From Hydrogenophaga sp. (lineage in GTDB: Bacteria > Pseudomonadota > Gammaproteobacteria > Burkholderiales > Burkholderiaceae_C), in NCBI RefSeq assembly GCF_026125825.1, contig NZ_JAHCKK010000043.1:1-36981 (forward strand): a stretch of 36,981 nucleotides of DNA, in the 5' to 3' direction. Below the pieces are notes generated by a model. It was not told where the DNA came from. It saw only the letters and a program-made list of their open reading frames with translations, and did no database searches. Positions 23,086 through 31,439 of the stretch are shown here, piece by piece (positions within the stretch are counted from its first letter, which is position 1; the number at the start of each line of letters is the position of its first letter). A program made the position numbers and the translations under genes.

Positions 23086-23975
23086 GCACCACTTCCCACT
23101 ACCGTTCCGCCTTCGCGCCGGACCTGCTGCGCGCTCGCGTGGTCGTGGTCACCGGCGGCGGCTCGGGCATCGGCCGCTGCACCGCGCACGAACTCGCCAG
23201 CCTGGGTGCGCACGTGGTGCTGATCGGCCGCAACCTCGCCAAGCTGCAGGACACGGCCGGCGAGATCGTGGCCGACGGCGGCCGCGCGAGCTTTCATGCC
23301 TGCGACATCCGCCAGGAAGATTCGGTGCGCACGGTGGTGACCGCGATCGTGGGGGCGCACGGCCGCATCGATGGGCTGGTGAACAACGCCGGCGGCCAGT
23401 ACATCACCCCGCTGGAAAACATCAGCGCCAAAGGCTGGCAGGCGGTGATCGACACCAACCTCACCGGGGGCTTCCTGTTCTCGCGCGAGTGTTACGTGCA
23501 GAGCATGCAGGCCAACGGCGGCGCCATCGTCAACATCGTGGCCGACATGTGGGGCTCCATGCCCGGCATGGGCCACAGCGGCGCGGCGCGCGCGGGCATG
23601 GTGAACTTCACCGAGACCGCCGCGCTGGAATGGGCCCGCAGCGGCGTGCGCGTGAACGCCGTGGCGCCGGGCTACATCGCCTCCAGCGGCATGGATCACT
23701 ACCCGCCCGAGGCCGGTCCCATGCTGCGCGAGATGCGCGAGACGGTGCCCGCCGGCCGCTTTGGCAACGAAGCCGAGACCTCGGCCGCCATCGTCTTCCT
23801 GCTCAGCCCTGCGGCCAGCTTCATCAGCGGCACGGTGCTGCGGGTGGACGGAGCGCGCCCGCAGGTGCGCATGGGCTGGGGCCAGGTGGCCGCACCGGCC
23901 GAGGCCCAGGGCCGCGACGCCGTCAAGCCTTTCGACGGTTTTCATCGCTACGTCGTTCCCAAGGTCTTCCAATGA
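23082..23975 (+). CDS. Short-chain dehydrogenase/reductase resembling peroxisomal trans-2-enoyl-CoA reductase (PECR)
   Basis: A 297-residue SDR. The cofactor motif TGGGSGIG is at residues 24-31 and NNAG follows in LVNNAGGQYITPLEN. The normal SDR catalytic YxxxK is absent; in its place is GHSGAARAGMVNFT with His165, which matches the segment HSGAARAGV found in human PECR. FLLSPAASFISGTVLRVDG near the end also matches that family. Reduction of an enoyl-CoA or dienoyl-CoA with NADPH is therefore the best guess. It sits second in the TetR operon, where atu operons carry an SDR (AtuB). ATGA overlaps join both neighbours. Confidence 0.88.
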   Translation: MSTTSHYRSAFAPDLLRARVVVVTGGGSGIGRCTAHELASLGAHVVLIGRNLAKLQDTAGEIVADGGRASFHACDIRQEDSVRTVVTAIVGAHGRIDGLVNNAGGQYITPLENISAKGWQAVIDTNLTGGFLFSRECYVQSMQANGGAIVNIVADMWGSMPGMGHSGAARAGMVNFTETAALEWARSGVRVNAVAPGYIASSGMDHYPPEAGPMLREMRETVPAGRFGNEAETSAAIVFLLSPAASFISGTVLRVDGARPQVRMGWGQVAAPAEAQGRDAVKPFDGFHRYVVPKVFQ

Positions 23976-25579
23976 GTTTTGAATCGTCCTTCAACGCCCA
24001 GAGCCCGCAGGCGCACCAGAGGCGCGACGCCATGCTCGCGCGCATTGCCCACTTGCGCGCGCTCGAAGACCGCGCCGCCATGACCTCTGCGAAATCCAGG
24101 CCGGTGTTCGACAAGCGCGGCCAGCTTCTGCCTCGCGAACGGGTGGCTTTGCTGCTGGACCCGGGCGCACCCTACGTGCCGCTGTGCACCCTGGCCGGCT
24201 ATTTGCAGGACACAAAGGACCCGGAGAAGTCGGTGCCGGGCGGCGGCATGGTGGCGGGCATGGGCTTCATCGGCGGCGTGCGCTGCATGGTGGTGGCCAG
24301 CGACTCGGGCATCGATGCCGGTGCGATCCAGGCGCGCGGGCTGGAGAAGATCCTGCGCGTGCAGGAGATCGCGCTGGAGAACAAGCTGCCTTTCGTGCAC
24401 CTGGTGGAGAGCGCGGGCGCCAACCTCACCAAGTACAAGGTGGAAGGCTTCGTGCTCGGCGGCTCGCTGTTCCGCAACCTCGCGCGGCTGTCGGCGGCGG
24501 GTATCCCCGTCATCACGGTGCAGCACGGTTCGGGCACGGCGGGCGGCGCCTACATGCCGGGCCTGTCCGACATCGTGGTCATGGTGCGGGGGCGTTCGCG
24601 CGCCTTCCTCGCCGGGCCGCCCTTGCTGCTCGCGGCCACCGGGGAGGTGGCCACCGAAGAAGAGCTGGGCGGCGCCGAGATGCACACCGGCGTCTCGGGC
24701 CTGGGCGAGTACCTGGCCGAGGACGACCGGCAGGCCCTGGGCATCGCGCGCGATCTGGTGCAGCGCATCGGTTGGCAGGGCGGGGCGGCCACGCCCGCGC
24801 CCGAGCCGGTGTTCGAGCGCGACGAGCTGCTGGGCCTCATGCCCGCCCACCACCGCGAGCCGGTGGACATGCGCGAGGTCATGGCGCGCATCGTGGACGG
24901 CTCCGACCTGCTCGAATTCAAGGCGCTCTACGGTGCGGCCACGCTGTGCGTGCAGGCGCGCATCGGCGGCCATGCGGTGGGCCTCATCAGCAACAACGGC
25001 CCGATTGACGTGGCGGGCGCGAACAAGGCTGCGCACTTCATCCAGTGGATGTGCCAGCTCGGCCACCCCCTCATCTACCTGCAGAACACCACCGGCTACA
25101 TGGTGGGCAAGGACAGCGAGCAGGGCGGCATGATCAAGCACGGCAGCAAGATGATCCAGGCCGTGACCAACGCCACCGTGCCGCAGATCACCATCCAGTG
25201 CGGTGCCTCGTTCGGCGCGGGCAACTATGGCATGTGCGGGCGCGGCTATGCCCCGCGTTTCCTGTTCAGCTGGCCGCAGGCGAAGACGGCGGTGATGGGC
25301 GGCGAGCAGGCTGCGCGCACCATGCAGATCGTGGCCGAGGCCGGCATGGCCCGCAAGGGCATCACGCCCGACCCGGTGCAGATGCAGGCCCAGTTCGACC
25401 AGATCGTCAACGTGTTTGAAAGCCAGGCCGACGCCTTCCACACCAGCGGCCTGGTGCTCGACGACGGCGTGATCGACCCGCGCGACACCCGCGCCGTGCT
25501 CGCCTTCTGCCTGGACACCTGTGCCGAGGCCGCCGCGCGCGAGCCCCGGCGCATGCAGTTCGGCGTGGCGCGCATGTAG
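23972..25579 (+). CDS. Biotin-dependent acyl-CoA carboxylase, carboxyltransferase (beta) subunit
   Basis: A 535-residue carboxyltransferase subunit of the methylcrotonyl-CoA/geranyl-CoA carboxylase type. Landmarks are PGGGMVAGMGFIGGVRCMVV, LVESAGANL, HGSGTAGGAYMPGLSDIVVM, AATGEVATEEELGGAEMHTGVSG and, in the C-terminal half, GASFGAGNYGMCGRGYAPRF. The AYMPGLSD and VMVRGRSRAF segments look nearer to geranyl-CoA-type (AtuC) than to methylcrotonyl-CoA-type subunits, which usually read AYVPAMSDE, but this is recalled, not aligned. It pairs with the alpha subunit at 27643. Start at ATG 23972 overlaps the SDR stop. Confidence 0.92.
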   Translation: MSFESSFNAQSPQAHQRRDAMLARIAHLRALEDRAAMTSAKSRPVFDKRGQLLPRERVALLLDPGAPYVPLCTLAGYLQDTKDPEKSVPGGGMVAGMGFIGGVRCMVVASDSGIDAGAIQARGLEKILRVQEIALENKLPFVHLVESAGANLTKYKVEGFVLGGSLFRNLARLSAAGIPVITVQHGSGTAGGAYMPGLSDIVVMVRGRSRAFLAGPPLLLAATGEVATEEELGGAEMHTGVSGLGEYLAEDDRQALGIARDLVQRIGWQGGAATPAPEPVFERDELLGLMPAHHREPVDMREVMARIVDGSDLLEFKALYGAATLCVQARIGGHAVGLISNNGPIDVAGANKAAHFIQWMCQLGHPLIYLQNTTGYMVGKDSEQGGMIKHGSKMIQAVTNATVPQITIQCGASFGAGNYGMCGRGYAPRFLFSWPQAKTAVMGGEQAARTMQIVAEAGMARKGITPDPVQMQAQFDQIVNVFESQADAFHTSGLVLDDGVIDPRDTRAVLAFCLDTCAEAAAREPRRMQFGVARM

Positions 25580-25622
25580 CCCCCCTTCCCTTGCCATTGG
25601 AACCCCAGACGGAGACAAGACC

Positions 25623-26795
25623 ATGCAGCTCAGCCACGAACACCGCGAAGTGCAGAAAACCCTCAAGCGCTACATCGACGAGCACATCAATCCGCATGTG
25701 GACGAATGGGAAGCGGCGGAGATGATGCCCGCGCACGAGATCTTCAAGGGCCTGGGCAAACTGGGCCTGCTGGGGCTGACCAAGCCCGAGGCCTACGGCG
25801 GTGCGGGGCTGGACTACAGCTACAGCATGGCCATGGCCGAGACCCTGGGCCACATCCATTGCGGCGGCGTGCCCATGGCCATCGGCGTGCAGACCGACAT
25901 GGCCACGCCCGCGCTCGCTCGCTTCGGCAGCGAGGCACTCAAGCGCGAGTTCCTCGCGCCGGCCATCGCGGGCGACATGGTGGGCTGCATCGGCGTGAGC
26001 GAGCCCGGCGCGGGCAGCGACGTGTCGGCCATCAGGAGCGTGGCGCGCAAGGACGGCGACGACTACCTCATCAGCGGCCAGAAGATGTGGATCACCAACA
26101 GCCTGCAGGCCGATTGGATGTGCATGCTGGTCAACACCAGCGACGGCCCCGCGCACAAGAACAAGAGCCTGGTGATGGTGCGCATGCGGGAGAACGGCGA
26201 GCTGGTCAAGGGCATCGAGGTCGCGCAGAAGATCAGGAAGATCGGCATGAACAGCAGCGACACCGGTCTGATCTATTTCGACGAGGTGCGCGTGCCGCAG
26301 CGCAACCTGATCGGGACCGAAGGCGCTGGCTTTCTCTACCAGATGCAGCAGTTCCAGGAAGAGCGCCTGTGGTGCGCGGCCAGCACGCTGCAGAGCCTCA
26401 CCAACTGCATCGGCTGGACGGTGGAGTGGGCGCAGGACCGCAAGCTCTTCGGGGCCAGCCTGGCCGACCAGCAATGGGTGCAGTTCAAGCTGGCCGAACT
26501 CAAGACCGAGGTGGAGAGCCTGCGAGCGCTGACCTACCTGGCGGTGGAGCACTACGTGGCCGGGGAGGACGTGACCGAGTGGGCCACCATGGCCAAGCTC
26601 AAGGCCGGCCGGCTCAACCGCATCGTGCCCGACACCTGCCTGCAGTTCTGGGGCGGCATGGGTTTCACCTGGGAGAACAAGGTCTCGCGCATGTACCGCG
26701 ACGGTCGCCTGGCCTCCATCGGCGGCGGTGCCGATGAGGTGATGATGGGCATCCTGAGCAAGATCATGGGCATCGCCAAGAGGCCGGCGAAATGA
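25623..26795 (+). CDS. Acyl-CoA dehydrogenase (first)
   Basis: A 390-residue FAD acyl-CoA dehydrogenase. Motifs: GVSEPGAGSDVSAIRS (flavin/substrate loop), KMWITNS, GMNSSDTGLIYFDEVRVP and the C-terminal LQFWGGMGFTWENKVSRMYRD. The C-terminal catalytic Glu of many family members (YEGT) is replaced by GGGADE. A Glu in QEER at residues 246-248 lies where isovaleryl-CoA and long-chain dehydrogenases carry theirs. This points to branched-chain or long acyl-CoA substrates. ATG 25623 follows GGAGAC; 43 nt separate it from the beta subunit, the largest gap inside the operon. It overlaps the crotonase by 4 nt. Confidence 0.92.
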   Translation: MQLSHEHREVQKTLKRYIDEHINPHVDEWEAAEMMPAHEIFKGLGKLGLLGLTKPEAYGGAGLDYSYSMAMAETLGHIHCGGVPMAIGVQTDMATPALARFGSEALKREFLAPAIAGDMVGCIGVSEPGAGSDVSAIRSVARKDGDDYLISGQKMWITNSLQADWMCMLVNTSDGPAHKNKSLVMVRMRENGELVKGIEVAQKIRKIGMNSSDTGLIYFDEVRVPQRNLIGTEGAGFLYQMQQFQEERLWCAASTLQSLTNCIGWTVEWAQDRKLFGASLADQQWVQFKLAELKTEVESLRALTYLAVEHYVAGEDVTEWATMAKLKAGRLNRIVPDTCLQFWGGMGFTWENKVSRMYRDGRLASIGGGADEVMMGILSKIMGIAKRPAK

Positions 26796-27646
26796 GCGGC
26801 GCGCCTTTTCTGGTCGAGCGCGCGGGCGACGTGGAGCGCTGGATGCTCAACGACCCGGCCACGCGCAATGCGCTGAGCGACGCGATGGTGGTGGGCCTGT
26901 ACGAGGCCTGCCTGCGTGCCCAGCAGGATTCGACGCTGCGGGTGGTCATCCTCACGGGCGCACCGGGCGCCTTCAGCGCGGGGGGCAGCCTGGGCCGATT
27001 TGCCAGCGCCATCGGCCAGCCGCTGCAGCCCGGGGAGGACGACCCCCTGGTCGCGCTGAACCGGGGTTTCGGCGATGTGCTGCATGCGCTTTGCGCCTTG
27101 CCGCAGTGGCTGGTGTGCGCGGTGGATGGCGCGGCCGTGGGAGGCGGCTTTGGCTTGCTGTGCTGCGCGGACCACGTGATCGCCACCGAAGGCTCCAGCT
27201 TCGCCACGCCCGAGGTCACGCTGGGCCTGCCGCCGGCGCAGATCGCGCCCTTCGTGTGGCAGCGCCTGGGCGACGCGGGCGCGCGCCAGTGCCTGTTGCA
27301 AGGCCGCATGTACCGGGCGGCCGAAGCGCAAGCGTTGGGCCTGGTGGACGAGGTGGTGCCCGACGGTGCGCTCGCGGCCGCGCTGCCCGAGCGCGTGCAG
27401 GCCATGAAGCGCGCCGCCCCGGGCGCCGTGGCCAGCACCAAGCGCCTGCTGCAGCGCCTGCGCGCGGCCACGCCGGACCTGCGCAGCGAGGCGGCCATCG
27501 CCTTCGCCAGCGCGCTGCGCGGCCCGGAGGCTGCGGGCGGCCTGAACGCGTTCGCGAAGAAGCAGCCCGCGCCCTGGGTGGATGAGCCCTCACGCTCCAG
27601 CGATGCGCGGCAGCCCGGCGCCGGCTCATCCGAGGCCGGCGCATGA
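26792..27646 (+). CDS. Enoyl-CoA hydratase/isomerase family protein
   Basis: A 284-residue crotonase-superfamily protein. The first oxyanion-hole segment is PGAFSAGGSLGRF near residues 65-75 and the second is GAAVGGGFGLLCCADHV near residues 112-128. ATPEVTLGLPP carries one of the two usual catalytic Glu residues. The other, expected in GGGxE, is Gly here (GGGFGL). The protein may be a one-Glu hydratase or do a different reaction. In atu operons the AtuE crotonase hydrates isohexenylglutaconyl-CoA after carboxylation. Position between carboxylase subunits fits such a role. The C-terminal tail is Ser/Pro/Gly-rich. 4-nt overlaps on both sides. Confidence 0.9.
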   Translation: MSGAPFLVERAGDVERWMLNDPATRNALSDAMVVGLYEACLRAQQDSTLRVVILTGAPGAFSAGGSLGRFASAIGQPLQPGEDDPLVALNRGFGDVLHALCALPQWLVCAVDGAAVGGGFGLLCCADHVIATEGSSFATPEVTLGLPPAQIAPFVWQRLGDAGARQCLLQGRMYRAAEAQALGLVDEVVPDGALAAALPERVQAMKRAAPGAVASTKRLLQRLRAATPDLRSEAAIAFASALRGPEAAGGLNAFAKKQPAPWVDEPSRSSDARQPGAGSSEAGA

Positions 27647-29559
27647 AACGGCTGCTGATTGCCAACCGTGGCGAGATCGCCCGGCGGATCATCCGCACCG
27701 CGCATGCCATGGGCATCGAGACCGTGGCGGTGTTCGCCGAGCCCGACGCCGGTGCCCTGCACGTGCGCGAGGCCGGCAGCGCCTACGCGCTGGGTGGTTC
27801 GGCCTCGGCCGATTCCTACCTGCGCGTGGACCGCCTGCTGGACGCCGCGGTGGCCACCGGGGCCGACGCGGTGCACCCGGGCTATGGCTTCCTGAGCGAG
27901 AACGCCGACTTCGCGCAGGCCGTGATCGACGCCGGCCTCACCTGGGTCGGTCCACCGCCCTCGGCCATCCGCGCGCTGGGCAGCAAGTCTGCCGCCAAGG
28001 CGCTGGCCGCGCAGCACGGCGTGCCTTGCCTGCCGGGGTACTTTGGCGACGACCAGCGCGACGAGACCTTTGCGGCCGAGGCCCGGCGCGTGGGCTTTCC
28101 GCTGATGCTCAAGGCGGTGGCCGGTGGCGGTGGGCGCGGCATGCGCCTGGTGCACGAGGCCGCGCAGTTGCTGCCCGCGCTCCAGGGTGCGCGGTCCGAG
28201 GCGTTGTCGGGATTTGCCAATGGCGACCTGCTGATCGAACGCGCCCTGCTGCGCCCCAGGCACGTGGAGGTGCAGGTGTTCGCCGACGCGCACGGCCACT
28301 GCGTGCACCTGGGCGAGCGCGATTGCTCCGTGCAGCGCCGGCACCAGAAGATCATCGAGGAGGCGCCCAGCCCGGCCGTTTCGGCCGAATTGCGCGAACA
28401 GCTTGGCCGCTGCGCGGTGGCGCTGGCGCAGGCCGCGGGCTACGTGGGTGCGGGCACGGTGGAGTTCCTGGTGGACGGGCAGGCGTTCTTCCTCATGGAG
28501 ATGAACACCCGGCTGCAGGTGGAACACCCGGTGACCGAAGCCCTCACCGGGCTTGACCTGGTGGAATGGCAGCTGCGCATCGCGCGCGGCGAGCCGCTGC
28601 CCCTGGCCCAGGCCGCCATCGCGTTCAACGGCCACGCCATCGAGGTGCGCCTGTGCGCCGAAGACGAACACCACACGCCGCACACTGGCCGCGTGCATCG
28701 CTTCGCGCCCCCGCCCTTGCCGCCCGGTCTGCGCTTCGACCACGCGCTGGAGAGCGGGAGCGAGGTCAGCCCCTATTACGACGCCATGCTCGGCAAGCTC
28801 ATTGCCCACGCGCCGAGCCGCCGGGAGGCGATCGACCGCCTCGCCCACGCCCTGGACCAGACCGTGGTGCTGGGCCTGTCCACCAACCGCGCCTTTCTCG
28901 CGGCCTGCCTGCGCCACCCCGTGTTCCACGAAGGTGGCGCGCTCATTCCCTTCCTGGCCGAGGAGGGCGACACCGTGCGCGCCATGCTGCAGCCGCCACC
29001 GGACGCCGTGCTGGCGGGCGTGCTCGCGGCGGTGTTCGGTGCGCGGGCGCCCGCCGCCGCGCTGCCATGCCCCTTCGCCCGCCCGCTGCGCTGGCGGCAC
29101 GGCGACCAGGTGCTGGACCTGGCGCTGCAGGAGCAAGGGCAGGGCGCCCTGAGCGTGGACTGGGGCGAGCGCCGCTTGTCGGCGCGCGTGGTCCCGGGCC
29201 GCGTGGTCATCGGCGGGGTCAGCTGGCTGGTGAGCGCGGTGCCGCTGGGGGCGGGCCGCTGGCAGGTGCAGGCCGGCGCCCACACCCTGGCGCTCACCGA
29301 CCTCAGCCTCGCGCCGCGCGAGCGGACCGGCGGGGCATCTGCCGCGCGCGAACTGCGCGCGCCGTTCAACGGCAAGCTCATCGCGGTGCACGCGCAACCG
29401 GGGGCGGCCTTCGCCCGGGGTGAGCCGCTGCTGGTGATCGAATCCATGAAGCTGGAGCACACCCTGGCCGCGCCGCGCGACGTCACCGTGGAAGCGCTCT
29501 CGGTGGCGGCGGGCCAGCAGGTCGCGCCCGGGCAATTGCTGGTGACCTTCGCCGCATGA
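27643..29559 (+). CDS. Biotin-dependent acyl-CoA carboxylase, alpha subunit (biotin carboxylase + BCCP)
   Basis: A 638-residue alpha subunit. The biotin carboxylase begins LLIANRGEIARRIIRTAHAMG, has the ATP-grasp Gly-rich loop AVAGGGGRGM near residue 160 and EMNTRLQVEHPVTE near residue 287. The C-terminal biotinyl domain has ESMKLEH, with biotin-accepting Lys603. A middle region of lower similarity (residues about 450-560) links the two. Together with the beta subunit at 23972 it makes a complete 3-methylcrotonyl/geranyl-CoA-type carboxylase that fixes bicarbonate using ATP. Overlaps by 4 nt with genes on both sides keep subunit synthesis coupled. Confidence 0.93.
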   Translation: MKRLLIANRGEIARRIIRTAHAMGIETVAVFAEPDAGALHVREAGSAYALGGSASADSYLRVDRLLDAAVATGADAVHPGYGFLSENADFAQAVIDAGLTWVGPPPSAIRALGSKSAAKALAAQHGVPCLPGYFGDDQRDETFAAEARRVGFPLMLKAVAGGGGRGMRLVHEAAQLLPALQGARSEALSGFANGDLLIERALLRPRHVEVQVFADAHGHCVHLGERDCSVQRRHQKIIEEAPSPAVSAELREQLGRCAVALAQAAGYVGAGTVEFLVDGQAFFLMEMNTRLQVEHPVTEALTGLDLVEWQLRIARGEPLPLAQAAIAFNGHAIEVRLCAEDEHHTPHTGRVHRFAPPPLPPGLRFDHALESGSEVSPYYDAMLGKLIAHAPSRREAIDRLAHALDQTVVLGLSTNRAFLAACLRHPVFHEGGALIPFLAEEGDTVRAMLQPPPDAVLAGVLAAVFGARAPAAALPCPFARPLRWRHGDQVLDLALQEQGQGALSVDWGERRLSARVVPGRVVIGGVSWLVSAVPLGAGRWQVQAGAHTLALTDLSLAPRERTGGASAARELRAPFNGKLIAVHAQPGAAFARGEPLLVIESMKLEHTLAAPRDVTVEALSVAAGQQVAPGQLLVTFAA

Positions 29560-30719
29560 ACACCGCCGACGCCACCTTCACCACCGAGGACCGCGCCGCG
29601 CTCGTGGACACCGTGCGGCGCTTCGCCACGCAAGCCATCGCCCCGAACGTGCCTGCCTGGGAAGACGCGGGCGAACTGCCGCGCTCGCTGCACCGCGAGG
29701 CGGCCGGGATCGGCCTGCTCGGCCTGGGCTACCCCGAGGCCCTGGGTGGCACGCCCGCGCCCTGGAGCGCGCGCAACGCCATGTCGCGCACGCTCGCCCG
29801 TTACGGCGGCAGCGGCGGCGTGATGGCCAGCCTCTTCACCCACAACATCGGCCTGCCGCCCGTGCTCGCGCATGGCACGCCCGAGCTGCAGCAGGAGGTG
29901 ATTCCGCCCGTGCTGCGTGGCGAGAGGATCGCGGCCCTGGGCATCACCGAACCCGGTGGCGGCTCCGACGTGGCGGCCCTTCGCACCACCGCGCGGCTCG
30001 AAGGCGACGAGTACGTCATCGACGGCGAGAAGGTCTTCATCACCTCCGGCATGCGCTGCGACTGGATCACCCTGGCGGTGCGCACCGATGCGAAAAGCAA
30101 GGGCGCCAGCGGCATCTCCATGGTCGTGGTGCCCTGCGATGCCCCCGGCGTCTCGCGCAGCGCGCTGCAAAAGATGGGCTGGCTGTGCTCCGACACCGCG
30201 CACCTGCGCTTTGACGGCGTGCGCGTGCCCGCGCGCTACCGCCTGGGCGCCGAGGGGGCGGGGTTCCGCATGATCATGGGCAATTTCAACGGCGAGCGCC
30301 TGGCCATGTCCGCCATGGCGCTGGGCTTTGCCGAAGCCTGCCACGACGAAGCGCTGGCCTGGGCCCGGCAGCGCAGCACCTTCGGCGCGCCACTGATCGA
30401 GCGCCAGGTGATCCGCCACAGGCTGATGGACATGCAGATGCGCATCCGCTCCACCGAAGCCTGGCTGGAGGCGCTGGGCGCGCGCGTGGACGCCGGCGAT
30501 TCGGGTGCGGACTGGGTGGCCAGCGTCTGCCTGCTCAAGAACCACGCCACCCAGGCCATGCAGTTCTGCGCCGATGCCGCGGTGCAGATCCTCGGCGGCA
30601 TGGGCTACATGCGCGGCACGGTGAGCGAGCGCGTGTACCGCGAAGTGAAGGTGATGATGATCGGTGGCGGCGCCGAGGAAATCATGAAGGAGCTCGCCGC
30701 ACGACAATGGGGCCTATGA
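29556..30719 (+). CDS. Acyl-CoA dehydrogenase (second)
   Basis: A 387-residue acyl-CoA dehydrogenase, clearly different from the first one. Motifs: LGITEPGGGSDVAALRTTAR, KVFITSGMRCDW, KMGWLCSDTAHLRFDGVRVP and LGGMGYMRGTVSERVYREVK. The usual C-terminal Glu is replaced by IGGGAEEIM. Glu247 in FNGERLAM occupies the isovaleryl/long-chain-type position, exactly as in the first enzyme. Two dehydrogenases in one operon suggest one step before and one after carboxylation, or two chain lengths of substrate. ATGA overlaps join it to the alpha subunit and to the thioesterase. Confidence 0.92.
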   Translation: MNTADATFTTEDRAALVDTVRRFATQAIAPNVPAWEDAGELPRSLHREAAGIGLLGLGYPEALGGTPAPWSARNAMSRTLARYGGSGGVMASLFTHNIGLPPVLAHGTPELQQEVIPPVLRGERIAALGITEPGGGSDVAALRTTARLEGDEYVIDGEKVFITSGMRCDWITLAVRTDAKSKGASGISMVVVPCDAPGVSRSALQKMGWLCSDTAHLRFDGVRVPARYRLGAEGAGFRMIMGNFNGERLAMSAMALGFAEACHDEALAWARQRSTFGAPLIERQVIRHRLMDMQMRIRSTEAWLEALGARVDAGDSGADWVASVCLLKNHATQAMQFCADAAVQILGGMGYMRGTVSERVYREVKVMMIGGGAEEIMKELAARQWGL

Positions 30720-31210
30720 GCCAACACACCGCCTCCGCCGCATGCGCACCGGTCGAGTTCGAACCCGAATTCATCGCCGAACTCAAGGACCTGTTCGAAA
30801 ACAAGATCGTCTTCAACCGGGTGCTGGGCCTGAAGATCGAGGACATCCGCCCCGACCGCGTGACTGCGCGCATCGACATGAAGCCCGATCTGATCGGCCA
30901 CTACCAGCACGGCCGCGTGCACGGCGGGGTGGTCAGTGCCGCCCTCGACGCCATGGGCGGCCTGGCCTGCGTGGCCGCCAATGGTGCGCGCCACATGAAC
31001 GAAGAGCCGCTGCAGCGCCTGCAACGCTTTGCCAAGCTCGGCACCATCGACCTGCGCATCGACTACCTGCGGCCCTGCGTGGGCGAGTACTTCAAGCTGA
31101 GCGCCGAGGTGTTGCGGCTGGGCTCGCGGGTGGCGAACACGCGCATGGCGTTCGAAGGGGCGGATGGGAAGCTGCTGTGCGTGGGGGCAGGGGCTTACAT
31201 CGTCTCCTGA
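30716..31210 (+). CDS. PaaI-family hotdog thioesterase
   Basis: A 164-residue hotdog-fold acyl-CoA thioesterase of the PaaI type. The family core is HGRVHGGVVSAALDAMGGLAC near residues 65-85, followed by TIDLRIDYLRPCVGEYF and the ending ADGKLLCVGAGAYIVS. It probably hydrolyses acyl-CoA intermediates and releases trapped CoA. Start ATG 30716 overlaps the dehydrogenase stop; an in-frame ATG three codons earlier is less likely. It is the last gene of the TetR operon. No clear terminator follows in the next 90 nt. Confidence 0.88.
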   Translation: MSQHTASAACAPVEFEPEFIAELKDLFENKIVFNRVLGLKIEDIRPDRVTARIDMKPDLIGHYQHGRVHGGVVSAALDAMGGLACVAANGARHMNEEPLQRLQRFAKLGTIDLRIDYLRPCVGEYFKLSAEVLRLGSRVANTRMAFEGADGKLLCVGAGAYIVS

Positions 31211-31298
31211 CGAAGGCCGGGTTCGCCGTGCCTGCTTCCCCGCCCGGCAGGCGCCGGCGGGGCCCGTGAACCTTCTGCGCAAGCCGTGGTCAGAAGCG

Positions 31299-31326
31299 GT
31301 GACAGGCCGTTGCGGGTGGCTATCAT
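31299..31326 (+). promoter_or_regulatory. Sigma-70 type promoter for the RND efflux operon
   Basis: GTGACA (31299-31304), 16-nt spacer, TATCAT (31321-31326): five of six matches in each box. The start of transcription would be near 31333, about 105 nt before the membrane fusion protein ATG. It is the best consensus promoter in the window. Confidence 0.6.
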
Positions 31327-31439
31327 CTGGCGTTCGTGCCTGCGATCACGCAGCCAGCGTCGGCGTTGCCAGAGAGGCTGATGCTTGACCAGCCACCGGC
31401 CGGCCTTCTGCCTCTCTCCTACGTCTTCCATCCGCTTTC

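Noticed and set aside
26764-29535. Very long open frame on the minus strand opposite the carboxylase alpha subunit
   Set aside because: It lies antisense to well-supported carboxylase and crotonase genes, is rich in Arg, Gly, His and Ala, and shows no domain. It is a by-product of high GC and strong third-position bias.
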